From NCBI GenBank assembly GCA_947302205.1, contig CAMYVD010000003.1, positions 1 through 64,000 on the forward strand: a stretch of 64,000 bases of DNA. The letters run 5' to 3'. The DNA is from an uncultured Bacteroidales bacterium. Its GTDB lineage: Bacteria; Bacteroidota; Bacteroidia; Bacteroidales; F082. The translations under genes and the position numbers were made by a program. The notes under the pieces were generated by a model. The model saw only the letters and a list, made by a program, of their open reading frames with translations. It did not search any database and had not been told where the DNA came from. Of the stretch, positions 56,701 through 63,437 are shown piece after piece. Positions within the stretch are counted from its first letter, which is position 1, and each line of letters starts with the position of its first letter.

Positions 56701-57281
56701 GACAAGTGTTAATCTATGCAGGTTCTGAAGATATTGACTTTTCTTCTTTGTCCGAAAGTGATGCTTTATTGATAGAAGGTGTTTCTACCTACGATTTGTT
56801 ATCCGAAAAACTTCCAGGTGAGTCAAAGTCAAACATATGGACGAATATTGTTTCGCAAATGGAAGGCGCAAGGGTATATGATGTGGTTTTTCATATGAGT
56901 GATTTGCGTGAAAACAAAATTATATTTAACCCAAATATTAATGCAGGCTGGTCATCCTCTTATGCATTGAAAACAGGTGAAGGTAAGATTCAAGGTTCGG
57001 ATAAATACCATTATGAGACCACCGTTGAAAACATACAATCCACTATTGTCATCCATGAATACTATTCTCACATAAAAAAGAACAATGGTGACAACTACAG
57101 ATCTCATAGATTAGCATATAAGAATGTCATAAACTACAAGCCGCTATGGAATAAAACCACAGATGCATACAAGGGGTTTGTTGTTAGACGGTTGTTAGAG
57201 TACACCAAAAGAGAAACTGGTCGCACCAAAGTGGATCCACCATATCGGTATTCATACAATAAATACAGAGATTATTATTAG
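50778..57281 (+). CDS. Giant SpvB/TcdB/RHS toxin-like protein (locus B)
   Basis: 2167 residues from the ATG at 50778; an upstream in-frame extension would run into the neighbour. Signal peptide (to about 26, SVAQ), SpvB-like domain (113-170; LSLEYNSQSGNGILGLGWSL), FG-GAP repeats (about 498-740; GDFNGDGLSDLL, GDFNGDGKKDLL), TcdB-middle-like region near 860, YD repeats (about 1050-1810), core with DHQGSLAAVVRGNTVERLSY and LSPD, ending in DPSG at 1913-1916. The tip (1917-2167) is AT-rich and carries H-E-Y-Y-S-H (His2093, Glu2094, His2098), a possible metal site. Same architecture as the locus A protein, but only partly similar in sequence outside the motifs. Confidence 0.9.
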   Translation: MRTTIRVASVLLTAALAMRAVTSVAQSPYFGEYFELNSTLNANQSHEYYARTYIDLKTGFHSEPQIGNHTLLEIDPYYNSPNTFGIDQHYPPDHDIVGRLGFYPLDFHVNENGAATISIPLEFPEGINGMTPHLSLEYNSQSGNGILGLGWSLGGMSKISRVPYTYEYNDECHSVQFSNEDQLSLDGVILRKGTINGTTCYYPEIYDYSVVYPISGGFKVLKKDGTVATYTAKYYLQQAISEPIEWHLSKVEDSYGNHIEYEYENNRIDGAFYPTKVKYTGRTGFTPAYEIRFIYDAYDSRTDCPKKWFSQPGNMSCNAGFSRITKKLSNIECWFGEKRIIRYNLTYTTLDWSIRALAYVEKQFHDYPGGKGSYNQIIPLKFTWSETRHNLQYEQAGGALDLNTYYDNAQQWYQRTAFAARFENDKLSELQKYEHDIVHLMYNENTTPHYYLNVFRNNNIVGESGQAYYYNPSLYHYDCSLVNQNFTDGRFIHALMPADTDGDGLDEITCIYTSSGYLRISLIKPNSSGAVFEEIPLPYLFSSPDGFDSNSFQIGDFNGDGLSDLLCLFNNYLYVRMSTANGAFSEDVSDNNNEITGNKKIIVADFSGDMKDQILVLNKTGSTLHGRYFNILENNGEYSFNAPKSIISDLTQNYFANTCHRLCCGDFNGDGKKDLLLMCSGAWRFYFSQGNGCFSSAQLMNDSGIVNDNFAITEDDSSSLAFAVVSDFDHDGCDDVSITLQQDFDRPSGIQFLDYTYRGVFRRDFLIRPQNQEINVRRIRNLRTWWDNGIMKEEERCIDSVITFQEAFTTNNVFLPVVGNHKGTAPNEILYCRVDNASGHTNLCAFLHNTGNFSPDSLTRAISQIVTSLGATTDIKYRPVSYQFTQNQNISGLETFGRSLTPVLPFNGFMNIVEHVVEEIKDDGAGDTPGKKHRLTRYHYTRPYYHTRGRGFLGFGTVWTRQQGQVPQHDVISVRNAALSQAFHVLLPQTTASYHFRTNNSNDLLQHQWTRYTYSFLNNNDFDSELGQIPNGVFAPYLSRTLTIRNDGSPQKYEKTVTSKDGYGNTTMFERRFGNDTVNFPYYESTSTVYDNSVTSSRWILGVPNSETVTQRLTGVPSDQVVRHTTYSNDMTHGVHLAKITEPNSGKQLAETYGYDGFGNLASVTRDVGDGHPRADTYAYSADGRFMTSHTNAKGHATHYYYHDATGLLDSVTDPNGLTTKYHYDYLCDLIKTELPSGILEEQVMRWVGHPLQDTYHPDTPDFGAPVYFIWRKRSGEREQYTFYDQHRRKLREVSWTMDDKKVYVDYRYHDVTGLLDSMSAPYYPDENETPLFSVYQYDYLDRNINTTNPNGSFMTHSYDGWSETVRDFDGQKRTLTYNPAGIVTKVSDFGNSDSSPVEIDYVRYGDGKLKTSTVGNYNTTSITYTYDVNRNPATVADPSLGQLTYDYNGFGEMTYSATPRDTVTYTYDALGRMVTRTGLDGYSHWQYDVAFKGTLSESYYEPVSGPTVSERYTYDRLGRLIQQGKQVGFEDEWMFAYGYDALGRRNAVTYPSGKMFKWHYDRNGFMDRVTDAASNTVVWQATATDRWGNTTEFTEGNINVEYDYNPKTGLVTEITARKNGQNLFGQAYFWTATGNLSSRADMMLNFVESFTYDRFNRLTSARVSPLSKPSYYNDHFYYDSKGNVVQKDGVGVYAYEHETNPYAVTGMSPNPLVIDRLADQTVDYTPFDKISSISQDGKSLTVNYGIDRQRVIQSFTDGNITKTKRYFTPLYEEVSENGVTKKLHYLTSATGLFAIFVGTANGGTMHYTLKDHQGSLAAVVRGNTVERLSYDPWGRRRNTSDFGYDNVNYTFDRGYTLHEHYDDFDLINMNGRLYDPILGRMLSPDVVIQDEQNSQAYNRYSYCFNNPLRFTDPSGYVVRGSRNYFDWNSMTYLNLGNYRNNGNAFNTDMSEGKFSPVYDVNGVLLGTTKEGFSGQVLIYAGSEDIDFSSLSESDALLIEGVSTYDLLSEKLPGESKSNIWTNIVSQMEGARVYDVVFHMSDLRENKIIFNPNINAGWSSSYALKTGEGKIQGSDKYHYETTVENIQSTIVIHEYYSHIKKNNGDNYRSHRLAYKNVINYKPLWNKTTDAYKGFVVRRLLEYTKRETGRTKVDPPYRYSYNKYRDYY

Positions 57282-57312
57282 ACATTTGCTTATAATCATA
57301 TATTAAACCTTT

Positions 57313-57927
57313 ATGAATAATAAAAAGAAGTATTTATTAATAATTGGCATTTGTTTATTTATGTTAAAGAACCCAAATAATTGTTGGTCAAATAATGCCA
57401 TATATAATGACGATTTGGTTAAAAGTAGTTCCAGTGTTATAGATCCGTGTCTATTTGTGAATGATGTTGACAGCATAACTGTTCTTTACTGGAATGCCTG
57501 GGGTTGCAACTATGATCAATATACGATTTCATATTCATTAGCGACAGGTAATATGGTAGTCTATGTTGAGTACTTAAAGAGTATTCCTGCGTATCCTATT
57601 ATCTGTTCAGAACAAATTATGTTGTTTCTTTCTTCCATAGACGCTTTTTATTTGAAGAAAAGCATTCCAATTGTAGAGAAAAAGATAAAACAAAACGCCA
57701 ATGAACATCTAGAATATGATATTCCAACTTTTCACGTTGAATGTTATAAGAAAGGAAAACGAGTATTATTTTCATCTACCCTATTGGAAGACGGAGATTA
57801 TGAATTGGTTTTCAATCCTATGTTTGAAGAATTTAAAAGTATGGTTTTTTCAATTGTGGATGAATACGATAGGTATGTAAAGAAATTGCGAAAGAAAGAT
57901 GACTCATATAGATGTAGATATTATTAA
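57313..57927 (+). CDS. Exported candidate immunity protein (locus B)
   Basis: 204 residues with an N-terminal signal (YLLIIGICLFMLKN). The mature part is beta-rich and then strongly basic at the end (VKKLRKKDDSYRCRYY). No family recognised. It is very AT-rich like the toxin tip before it (31-base gap). Its stop codon falls within a few bases of the point where core homology resumes, so tip and this gene form one unit. A role as cognate immunity protein is inferred from position and export. Confidence 0.65.
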   Translation: MNNKKKYLLIIGICLFMLKNPNNCWSNNAIYNDDLVKSSSSVIDPCLFVNDVDSITVLYWNAWGCNYDQYTISYSLATGNMVVYVEYLKSIPAYPIICSEQIMLFLSSIDAFYLKKSIPIVEKKIKQNANEHLEYDIPTFHVECYKKGKRVLFSSTLLEDGDYELVFNPMFEEFKSMVFSIVDEYDRYVKKLRKKDDSYRCRYY

Positions 57928-57929
57928 AT

Positions 57930-58300
57930 ACCACCAGGGCAGCCTCACGGCCACCGTCCGCGGCAACACCGTGGAGCGGTTGAGCTATGACCCTTGGGGC
58001 CGCCGCCGCAACACCTCCGACTTCGGCTACGACAACGTGAGCCACACCTTCGACCGCGGCTACACCCTTCACGAGCACTATGACGAGTTTGACTTGATCA
58101 ACATGAAATTCACGTTAAGCGAGCGCAGTGCCAAGCTCTGCTTGAGCACTGCCGAGCGATGTGAATTGGGCGGAGCCAACGGCCGCCTTTACAACCCCAC
58201 GATAGGCCGCTTCTTCTCCCCCGACCCCTTCGTGCAGGCCCCTGATTTCACGCAGAATTACAACAGGTACAGCTACTGCATGAACAACCCGGTGATCTGA
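57930..58300 (+). pseudogene. Orphan RHS core fragment 2, chimeric
   Basis: A displaced core copy without start signals, open in frame to a TGA at 58298-58300. The first half matches the locus B toxin (RGNTVERLSYDPWGRRRN, over 80 nearly identical bases). The second half matches the locus A toxin (RFFSPDPFVQAPDFTQNYNR, YCMNNPV). It stops where a tip would start (NNPVI then stop). A 72-base palindromic element sits in frame between the halves. It looks like the end product of recombination between the two toxin genes. Confidence 0.85.
58106..58177 (+). repeat. 72-base palindromic element inserted in the orphan core
   Basis: Absent from the matching place in the locus B toxin (between LINM and NGRLY). 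Outer arms AATTCAC (58107-58113) and GTGAATT (58161-58167) pair perfectly. Inner parts CAGTGCCAAGC and GCTTGAGCACTG pair with one extra base. The length is a multiple of three and has no stop codon in frame. It resembles a REP/MITE-like element. No second copy was seen in the window. Confidence 0.75.
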
Positions 58301-58323
58301 GGTTAATTATAGTTAAGAATGTA

Positions 58324-58854
58324 TCAGGAGAGTGTGGGTCGAGAGTCGTTCTCGGTCACAATGATGGTCACAGTACGGCTGCCTTTTTTGGTGCGGAGTG
58401 TGATGATGTCGGGCCATTCACCGGTGAGAAACACTTCTTCGAAGCCGATCAGCGAGGCAATGCAAATTTTGTCGGGATGCTCAGCTGCGTATGCGCAAAT
58501 GGCGGCCTCAATCTCGCTGAGGGTCACCTCTTTTCCCGTCACCATGCGTTCGGCAAGGGCATCGAGAGCCTCACGCAGAACCGTGTTGTTCCTTTTGAAA
58601 TAGCCGTTGCTCGGACTCCCGGAACCCTCATGGACAAAGCTCTGTCGCAGTGTGGGCAGATGATGGCGCAGATGCGTCTGGATCATCTTGAAAAGGGCCT
58701 GGCGCTTTTTGGCGGCAGGCGACTCATATACCTTGGCTGGCATCGTGGGCGTAGAACGGACATAGGTGATGCCATTTTTGCATTTAACGTAAGTAAGTCC
58801 GCTTATTGTACCGGTTGTCATTTGGCCAGGGCCAACTTGTTTGATTCTTGCCAT
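58324..58854 (-). CDS. DUF6266-like protein
   Basis: 176 residues starting MARIKQVGPGQMTTGTISGL and TYVKCKNGITYVRSTPTMPAK, the basic Gly-rich start and RS-P motif typical of the DUF6266 group in Bacteroidota. Most of the C-terminal domain is shorter than usual. No known function, no signal peptide. It has its own promoter and is convergent to the RHS relic, ending 23 bases from it. Confidence 0.6.
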   Translation of the reverse strand: MARIKQVGPGQMTTGTISGLTYVKCKNGITYVRSTPTMPAKVYESPAAKKRQALFKMIQTHLRHHLPTLRQSFVHEGSGSPSNGYFKRNNTVLREALDALAERMVTGKEVTLSEIEAAICAYAAEHPDKICIASLIGFEEVFLTGEWPDIITLRTKKGSRTVTIIVTENDSRPTLS

Positions 58855-58884
58855 TGCTATTTGTTTTTATCACTGTTTTCGACT

Positions 58885-58892
58885 GCAAAGAT
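58885..58892 (-). promoter_or_regulatory. Putative -7 box of the DUF6266-like gene
   Basis: Reverse-strand TATCTTTG, exact match, 30 bases upstream of the start. Confidence 0.6.
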
Positions 58893-58922
58893 ACACAATT
58901 CCTTTAATAATCCTTCGCACTT

Positions 58923-59030
58923 GCCATACTGATGCCATACTGATGCCATAGTGATGCCATACTCTTGCCATACTTTAAAGTATGGCAAGAGTATGGCATC
59001 ACTATGGCTATACTATGGCTACACTATGGC
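58923..59030. repeat. Head-to-head array of ten 8-bp units at 11-bp spacing with a perfect 64-bp palindrome
   Basis: Five forward units GCCATACT or GCCATAGT start at 58923, 58934, 58945, 58956 and 58967. Five inverted units (AGTATGGC or ACTATGGC) start at 58979, 58990, 59001, 59012 and 59023. The three-base spacers (GAT, CTT and complements) also match in the inner part, so 58945-59008 is a perfect palindrome with no spacer (32-bp arms). It lies between the divergent promoters of the DUF6266-like gene and the second aminopeptidase P gene. Confidence 0.95.
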
Positions 59031-59083
59031 AATAAAGACAAAAGAACAAAGAAAAAGAAAGATACTTTCCATTGATTTTTTTG

Positions 59084-59091
59084 TATCTTTG
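59084..59091 (+). promoter_or_regulatory. Putative -7 box of the second aminopeptidase P gene
   Basis: TATCTTTG, exact match, with 30 bases to the ATG at 59122. It shows that the long upstream in-frame extension is not coding. Confidence 0.65.
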
Positions 59092-59121
59092 CGTCAACAA
59101 ATCAACAAAAACAACACTATC

Positions 59122-60543
59122 ATGTTCAATAAAGACGTTTATAGTGGTCGCAGAGCCACCCTGAAAAAGATGCTGAACCAAGGCATTGCCTTTTTCCCAG
59201 CCAACAACGAAGCCCCCTTCAACTATCCCGACAACACCTATATCTATCGCCAAGACAGCAATTTCTCCTATTACTTTGGTTTGAACCACCCCGACATGGT
59301 TGGCGTGATCGACTTTGAAAGTGGCGAGGAAATCCTCTTCGGCGTTGATGTCACCATCGACGACGTGATCTGGTGCGGCCCGTTGCCTTCATTAAAAGAA
59401 CAAGGCGATCGTATCGGCATCACCGACTGCCGCGACTTCAATAAGTTTGGCGAATACATCCAACAGGCCATGACCAAAGGCCGCAAGATCCACATGCTGC
59501 CCACCTACCGTGGTGACACTCAGATCCAGGTTTCCAATTGGCTGAACTGCAACGTCAACAAGGTGTCCGAATACGTCAGCCTTGAGCTCATCAAAGCCGT
59601 GATTGCCATGCGCGAGGTCAAGAGCGACATTGAGATTGCCGAGATGGAACGCGCCGCCAACACCGCTTATTACATGCACACCACGGCCATGAAGATGTGT
59701 AAGCCGGGCATGGTGGAACAAGACATTGCCGGTGTGGTGGAAGGCCTGTCGCTCTCCGGTGGAGGCCCCGTTTCCTTCCCCGTCATCCTCAGCGTCGATG
59801 GTCAGACCCTGCACAACCACAGCCATCACAACGTGCTGAAAGAAGGCCGCATGATGGTGTGCGATGCCGGTGCCGAAACCGAGAACTACTATGCCAGCGA
59901 CTTCACCCGCACCACCCCTGTGGGCGGCAAGTTCAACCAACGCCAGCGCGAGATCTATGAAATCGTCTTGAAAGCCAACCAGAGAGTGGCCGAGAACACC
60001 CGTCCTTATATCCCTTACATGACCATGCACACCTTGGCATGCCGCACCCTGATCGAGGGTCTGAATGCCATCGGACTGATGAAGGGCGACATTGACGAGG
60101 CTTTGATGAACGGTGCCCACTGGCTCTTCATGCCTCACGGTTTAGGTCACATGCTTGGCATGGATGTACACGACATGGAAGGCCTCGGTGAGACCTACGT
60201 CGGCTACGACGAAATTACGCCTCGTTCCACCAAGTTGGGCTTCAGCGGCCTGCGTTGCGGCAAGACCCTGAAACCGGGTTTCGTGGTCACTGACGAGCCA
60301 GGCATCTACTTCATCCCGACCCTTATCGATATGTGGAAGGCCGAAGGCAAGTTCAAGGAGTTCATCAACTACGACAAGCTGGAATCCTATAAGGACTTTG
60401 GAGGCATCCGCATTGAGGACGACCTGCTCATCACCGAAGACGGCTGCCGCATCCTTGGTCGCCCGATCCCAAAGACCGTGGCCGAAGTCGAGGACATGTG
60501 CGCCCAAGGCCGAGAGTGGATCAAGATGCCGGGATTGTATTAA
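59122..60543 (+). CDS. Xaa-Pro aminopeptidase (M24B), second copy
   Basis: 473 residues from the ATG at 59122, chosen because a promoter lies just upstream and the codons before it run into the repeat array. Creatinase-like N-domain (FSYYFGLNHPDMVGVIDFESG) and catalytic domain with CDAGAETENYYASDFTRT, HGLGHMLGMDVHDMEG, DEPGIYFIP and IRIEDDLLIT. All five metal ligands are present. It is longer than the copy at 30.7 kb, and the two are not closely similar. It overlaps the TonB receptor gene by 4 bases tail to tail. Confidence 0.94.
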   Translation: MFNKDVYSGRRATLKKMLNQGIAFFPANNEAPFNYPDNTYIYRQDSNFSYYFGLNHPDMVGVIDFESGEEILFGVDVTIDDVIWCGPLPSLKEQGDRIGITDCRDFNKFGEYIQQAMTKGRKIHMLPTYRGDTQIQVSNWLNCNVNKVSEYVSLELIKAVIAMREVKSDIEIAEMERAANTAYYMHTTAMKMCKPGMVEQDIAGVVEGLSLSGGGPVSFPVILSVDGQTLHNHSHHNVLKEGRMMVCDAGAETENYYASDFTRTTPVGGKFNQRQREIYEIVLKANQRVAENTRPYIPYMTMHTLACRTLIEGLNAIGLMKGDIDEALMNGAHWLFMPHGLGHMLGMDVHDMEGLGETYVGYDEITPRSTKLGFSGLRCGKTLKPGFVVTDEPGIYFIPTLIDMWKAEGKFKEFINYDKLESYKDFGGIRIEDDLLITEDGCRILGRPIPKTVAEVEDMCAQGREWIKMPGLY

Positions 60544-62987
60544 AACTCGGTGACCAGTCTCACATTGACATATCGTGGGGTCAAGTAACTGTTGATCCCA
60601 TACGAGTTGTTGTAAACATCCCTCACCCAAGTGTAGGAGATCGTGTTGCGAATGTCGAGGAGGTTGAACACTTCCAAGCTGACATACATGTTTTTCACAT
60701 AATTCAGCGGATTGCCTTTGCTGAAGCTGCTTCCTTCGTTGATCAGCTCTTTCACGAAGCCGATGTCTACACGACGGTAGGCGGGATATTTCATGAACGG
60801 ATGATAGGTATCCGCCTCGTGGTCATTGACGGGCATACCCGTGCCAAACACTATGGTCATATTGACTCTCCAAGTTGGGGCAAAGGGGATATAGTCTTGG
60901 AAAAACAGTGAGAAACTGAGCAGTTGGTTCGATGGCCTGTTGTGCCACCCCGTAGTATCTCCTTCAATGATTTCTCGGCTCCGCATGAGCGAAAGGCTAG
61001 CCCAACTGTCGATACCTTTCACAAACTCGCCGTTGAGTTTGAGATCCAATCCGGTGGCATAACCCTTGGCTTTCTGGTCGGCATAATAACAGATGCGGAC
61101 ATTGTCAACATCATAAGGGATAATATGTTTCAAGTATTTGTAATAGACTTCCGAGGTCAGGATAAACGGACGACCCCAAGCCTTAAACTTGAAATCACTG
61201 CCCAGGACAACCTGATACGACTTCTGCACCTCGGCATCCTTGACGAGTGAACCATCTCGGTTGCGAAGCTCACGATAGAAAGGCGTTTGGTTGTACAATC
61301 CACCTGACAGACGGAACACCAGATCGCGGTTTTCCAGACTTGGCTTGAAAGCGACACCCGCTCGAGGACTGACATACACCTTGTTATTATAACCCCAGTA
61401 ATTGGCACGCAGACCGCCTGTCACCACAAGGTCGCCAGCATCACGCAAGGGGAAAGTCAATGACTGTTGCACATAGCCATTAACATTGTTGATCTCCAAA
61501 GTGTTATTGGCTTTATAATACTTATTTAAAACTAATTCGGGCAGAATCTCAGGCATCTGGCCTGGATGATCCATGGAATGAGGCAGACTGTATCCGGCAG
61601 AATCCATCAAGTGCCACTCGCTGACCACGTCGTCCACATACTGATGCTGGTAGCGTACGCCCCATTTCAGCACGTTTTGGCCATTGACCCGAGTGCCCTT
61701 GTGGTCGAGGTTGAACACCCTGGCGTAGAAAGCGTTGCGGGCATGTTTCAGGAAAGCACCCGTACCCATGTTGGTAACCACGTTACCCTGCTGTTCCGAG
61801 CCGAGCGAAGTCTCCACCTGCCCGAGCCAATACTCGCCCAAAATGTCGTAGGTCTCGGTTTCATAAGCCGAATAGGCTGAGGCAATGAGCTTTAAATCCA
61901 AATCCTTGTGAGGCTTGAAATCCAAGGTCAAAGCCCCCATACCCGTGGCGTAGTTGTCCAACTCCTGGCCTTCCATATAGATGTCAAGCCGCAAAACCGT
62001 ATTGACGGTACCCGTCTCAGCTGTTGACGACTGAGGTGCCAGATAGTACTGGTTTCGGGAATAATAACCTAAGAAAGAGAGACTCCATTTTTCGTTGAAC
62101 TTATAGTTGAGCATGGTCTGGACATCGGTGAAGTTGGGATTGTAAGTACCTTTGGTATTCAGCATATTCAGGGCGATGGTCGGGTTTTTGTACCTCGCAC
62201 CCAGCAGATAGCTGAACTTATCCTTCCCAACCACGCCTTCCACATGGGCTTCGGCACCCAACAAACTCAAAGAGAGCGATCCAGCCGTCTCACGAGGGGT
62301 CTTGTAGGTAACGTCAAGCACCGACGACATCTTGTCGCCATATTCCACACCGAAACCGCCTGCCGAAAACACAATATTGCTTACCAGCCTCGAGTTGACG
62401 AACGACAGGCCTTCCTGTTGGCCTGAGCCTACCAGGAAAGGACGATAGATCTCGATGCCGTTGACATAGATCAGATTTTCGTCGAAGTTACCGCCACGGA
62501 CGGTGTATTGGGAGCTCATCTCATTGTTTGAGACCACGCCGGGCAGTGTCTTCAGCAAAGTTTCCACCCCACCACCCATAGAGGGTAACGCGGTAGCTTT
62601 CTTCGGATCCAGACGGATCAGGCTTGACGTCTCCACGGCACGGTCAGAGATGACCACATCGGGTAGGTTGGTAGCGATGGATTTCAGCATCACGTCCAAC
62701 TTTCGTTTTTCTCCACTCTTCAGTCGCACAACAACCTGCTTCGTCTCATAGCCGACAAAGGAAAAATTGATCACCAACGATGTGTCGGACAACACGTTAA
62801 GTTCGTATGCTCCCTTTGAATTGGTAGTTTGACCCACTAACAACTCGGTCACGATCACGTTAGCCATCTCAATGGGATGGTTTTGCTCGTCGGTGACTTT
62901 GCCATACACCACTCCTGTCGGTAGGTTTTGTGCCGAAGCCACCATCGACAGTAGCAGAAGGAAAATCAAAGTGAGTTTTAGGCGCAT
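60540..62987 (-). CDS. TonB-dependent outer-membrane receptor with carboxypeptidase-like N-domain
   Basis: 815 residues from the ATG at 62985-62987, which begins a signal peptide (MRLKLTLIFLLLLSMVASAQ). An upstream in-frame ATG adds 20 residues without a proper signal. A CarboxypepD_reg-like domain follows (VYGKVTDEQNHPIEMANVIV, KGAYELNVLS), then a plug (ETLLKTLPGVVSNNEMSSQY, YVNGIEIYRPFLVG) and a 22-strand barrel ending YVNVRLVTEF. Substrate unknown. There is no SusD partner, so a role other than glycan uptake is likely. Confidence 0.9.
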   Translation of the reverse strand: MRLKLTLIFLLLLSMVASAQNLPTGVVYGKVTDEQNHPIEMANVIVTELLVGQTTNSKGAYELNVLSDTSLVINFSFVGYETKQVVVRLKSGEKRKLDVMLKSIATNLPDVVISDRAVETSSLIRLDPKKATALPSMGGGVETLLKTLPGVVSNNEMSSQYTVRGGNFDENLIYVNGIEIYRPFLVGSGQQEGLSFVNSRLVSNIVFSAGGFGVEYGDKMSSVLDVTYKTPRETAGSLSLSLLGAEAHVEGVVGKDKFSYLLGARYKNPTIALNMLNTKGTYNPNFTDVQTMLNYKFNEKWSLSFLGYYSRNQYYLAPQSSTAETGTVNTVLRLDIYMEGQELDNYATGMGALTLDFKPHKDLDLKLIASAYSAYETETYDILGEYWLGQVETSLGSEQQGNVVTNMGTGAFLKHARNAFYARVFNLDHKGTRVNGQNVLKWGVRYQHQYVDDVVSEWHLMDSAGYSLPHSMDHPGQMPEILPELVLNKYYKANNTLEINNVNGYVQQSLTFPLRDAGDLVVTGGLRANYWGYNNKVYVSPRAGVAFKPSLENRDLVFRLSGGLYNQTPFYRELRNRDGSLVKDAEVQKSYQVVLGSDFKFKAWGRPFILTSEVYYKYLKHIIPYDVDNVRICYYADQKAKGYATGLDLKLNGEFVKGIDSWASLSLMRSREIIEGDTTGWHNRPSNQLLSFSLFFQDYIPFAPTWRVNMTIVFGTGMPVNDHEADTYHPFMKYPAYRRVDIGFVKELINEGSSFSKGNPLNYVKNMYVSLEVFNLLDIRNTISYTWVRDVYNNSYGINSYLTPRYVNVRLVTEF

Positions 62988-63028
62988 AAATGAATAACTC
63001 GAAATCTGGATTTTTAGTATTCCCAAAC

Positions 63029-63057
63029 AAAAAAAGCCGCCACGCAAGCGCAGCAGC
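63029..63057 (-). terminator. Rho-independent terminator after rpmB
   Basis: Read on the minus strand: a 10-bp stem (GCTGCTGCGC pairing with GCGTGGCGGC through three G-U pairs) and then a T-run, 25 bases past the rpmB stop and before the TonB receptor gene. Confidence 0.7.
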
Positions 63058-63081
63058 TATTTTATCTGAAACGGGTGGTGA

Positions 63082-63324
63082 TTACCAACGGTTCAAGTTG
63101 CCCTTTTCAGCAGCATCCATGATGGCTGCATAGACACCCTTCTTATCGATGGTGCGCAGACCAGCGGCTGAAACCTTCAGCACAACCCATTCATCCCACT
63201 CAGGAACATAGAACTTCTTGATCTTCAAGTTAGGCTCGAAAGTTCTCTTGGTTCTCTTGTTGGAGTGAGAAACATTATTACCAGTGATGGTCTTTTTACC
63301 TGTAATCTGACAAACTTTTGACAT
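63082..63324 (-). CDS. rpmB: 50S ribosomal protein L28
   Basis: 80 residues with the L28 start [27 protein letters not shown], then [19 protein letters not shown] and [14 protein letters not shown]. In many Bacteroidota rpmG (L33) and a DUF4295 gene follow. Here a terminator and an unrelated receptor gene do instead. Confidence 0.96.
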   Translation of the reverse strand: MSKVCQITGKKTITGNNVSHSNKRTKRTFEPNLKIKKFYVPEWDEWVVLKVSAAGLRTIDKKGVYAAIMDAAEKGNLNRW

Positions 63325-63367
63325 GACTCTATTCTTTATTAATTGTTGTCTTCTTCAAAACGGACTG

Positions 63368-63375
63368 CAAAAGTA
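63368..63375 (-). promoter_or_regulatory. Putative -7 box of rpmB
   Basis: Reverse-strand TACTTTTG, exact match, 43 bases upstream of the start. Confidence 0.55.
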
Positions 63376-63409
63376 CAACTTTTTTTTGAACCACAATTAT
63401 TTTTTTTGG

Positions 63410-63417
63410 TATTTTTG
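63410..63417 (+). promoter_or_regulatory. Putative -7 box of the gtrA-like gene
   Basis: TATTTTTG, exact match, with 20 bases to the TTG start at 63438. Confidence 0.55.
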
Positions 63418-63437
63418 CGTCTTAAAAGCAGAATTAA

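Noticed and set aside
36157..57281. Type VI secretion Rhs effectors
   Set aside because: Both giants have Sec signal peptides and SpvB/FG-GAP parts, and there is no PAAR domain, VgrG or T6SS gene nearby.
58945..59008. CRISPR array
   Set aside because: The repeats are 8-bp units with 3-base spacers and half are inverted. There are no spacers of about 30 bases and no cas genes.
58951..59121. 57-codon N-terminal extension of the second aminopeptidase P
   Set aside because: It runs through the palindromic repeat array and over the -7 box at 59084, and the encoded residues do not resemble the family.
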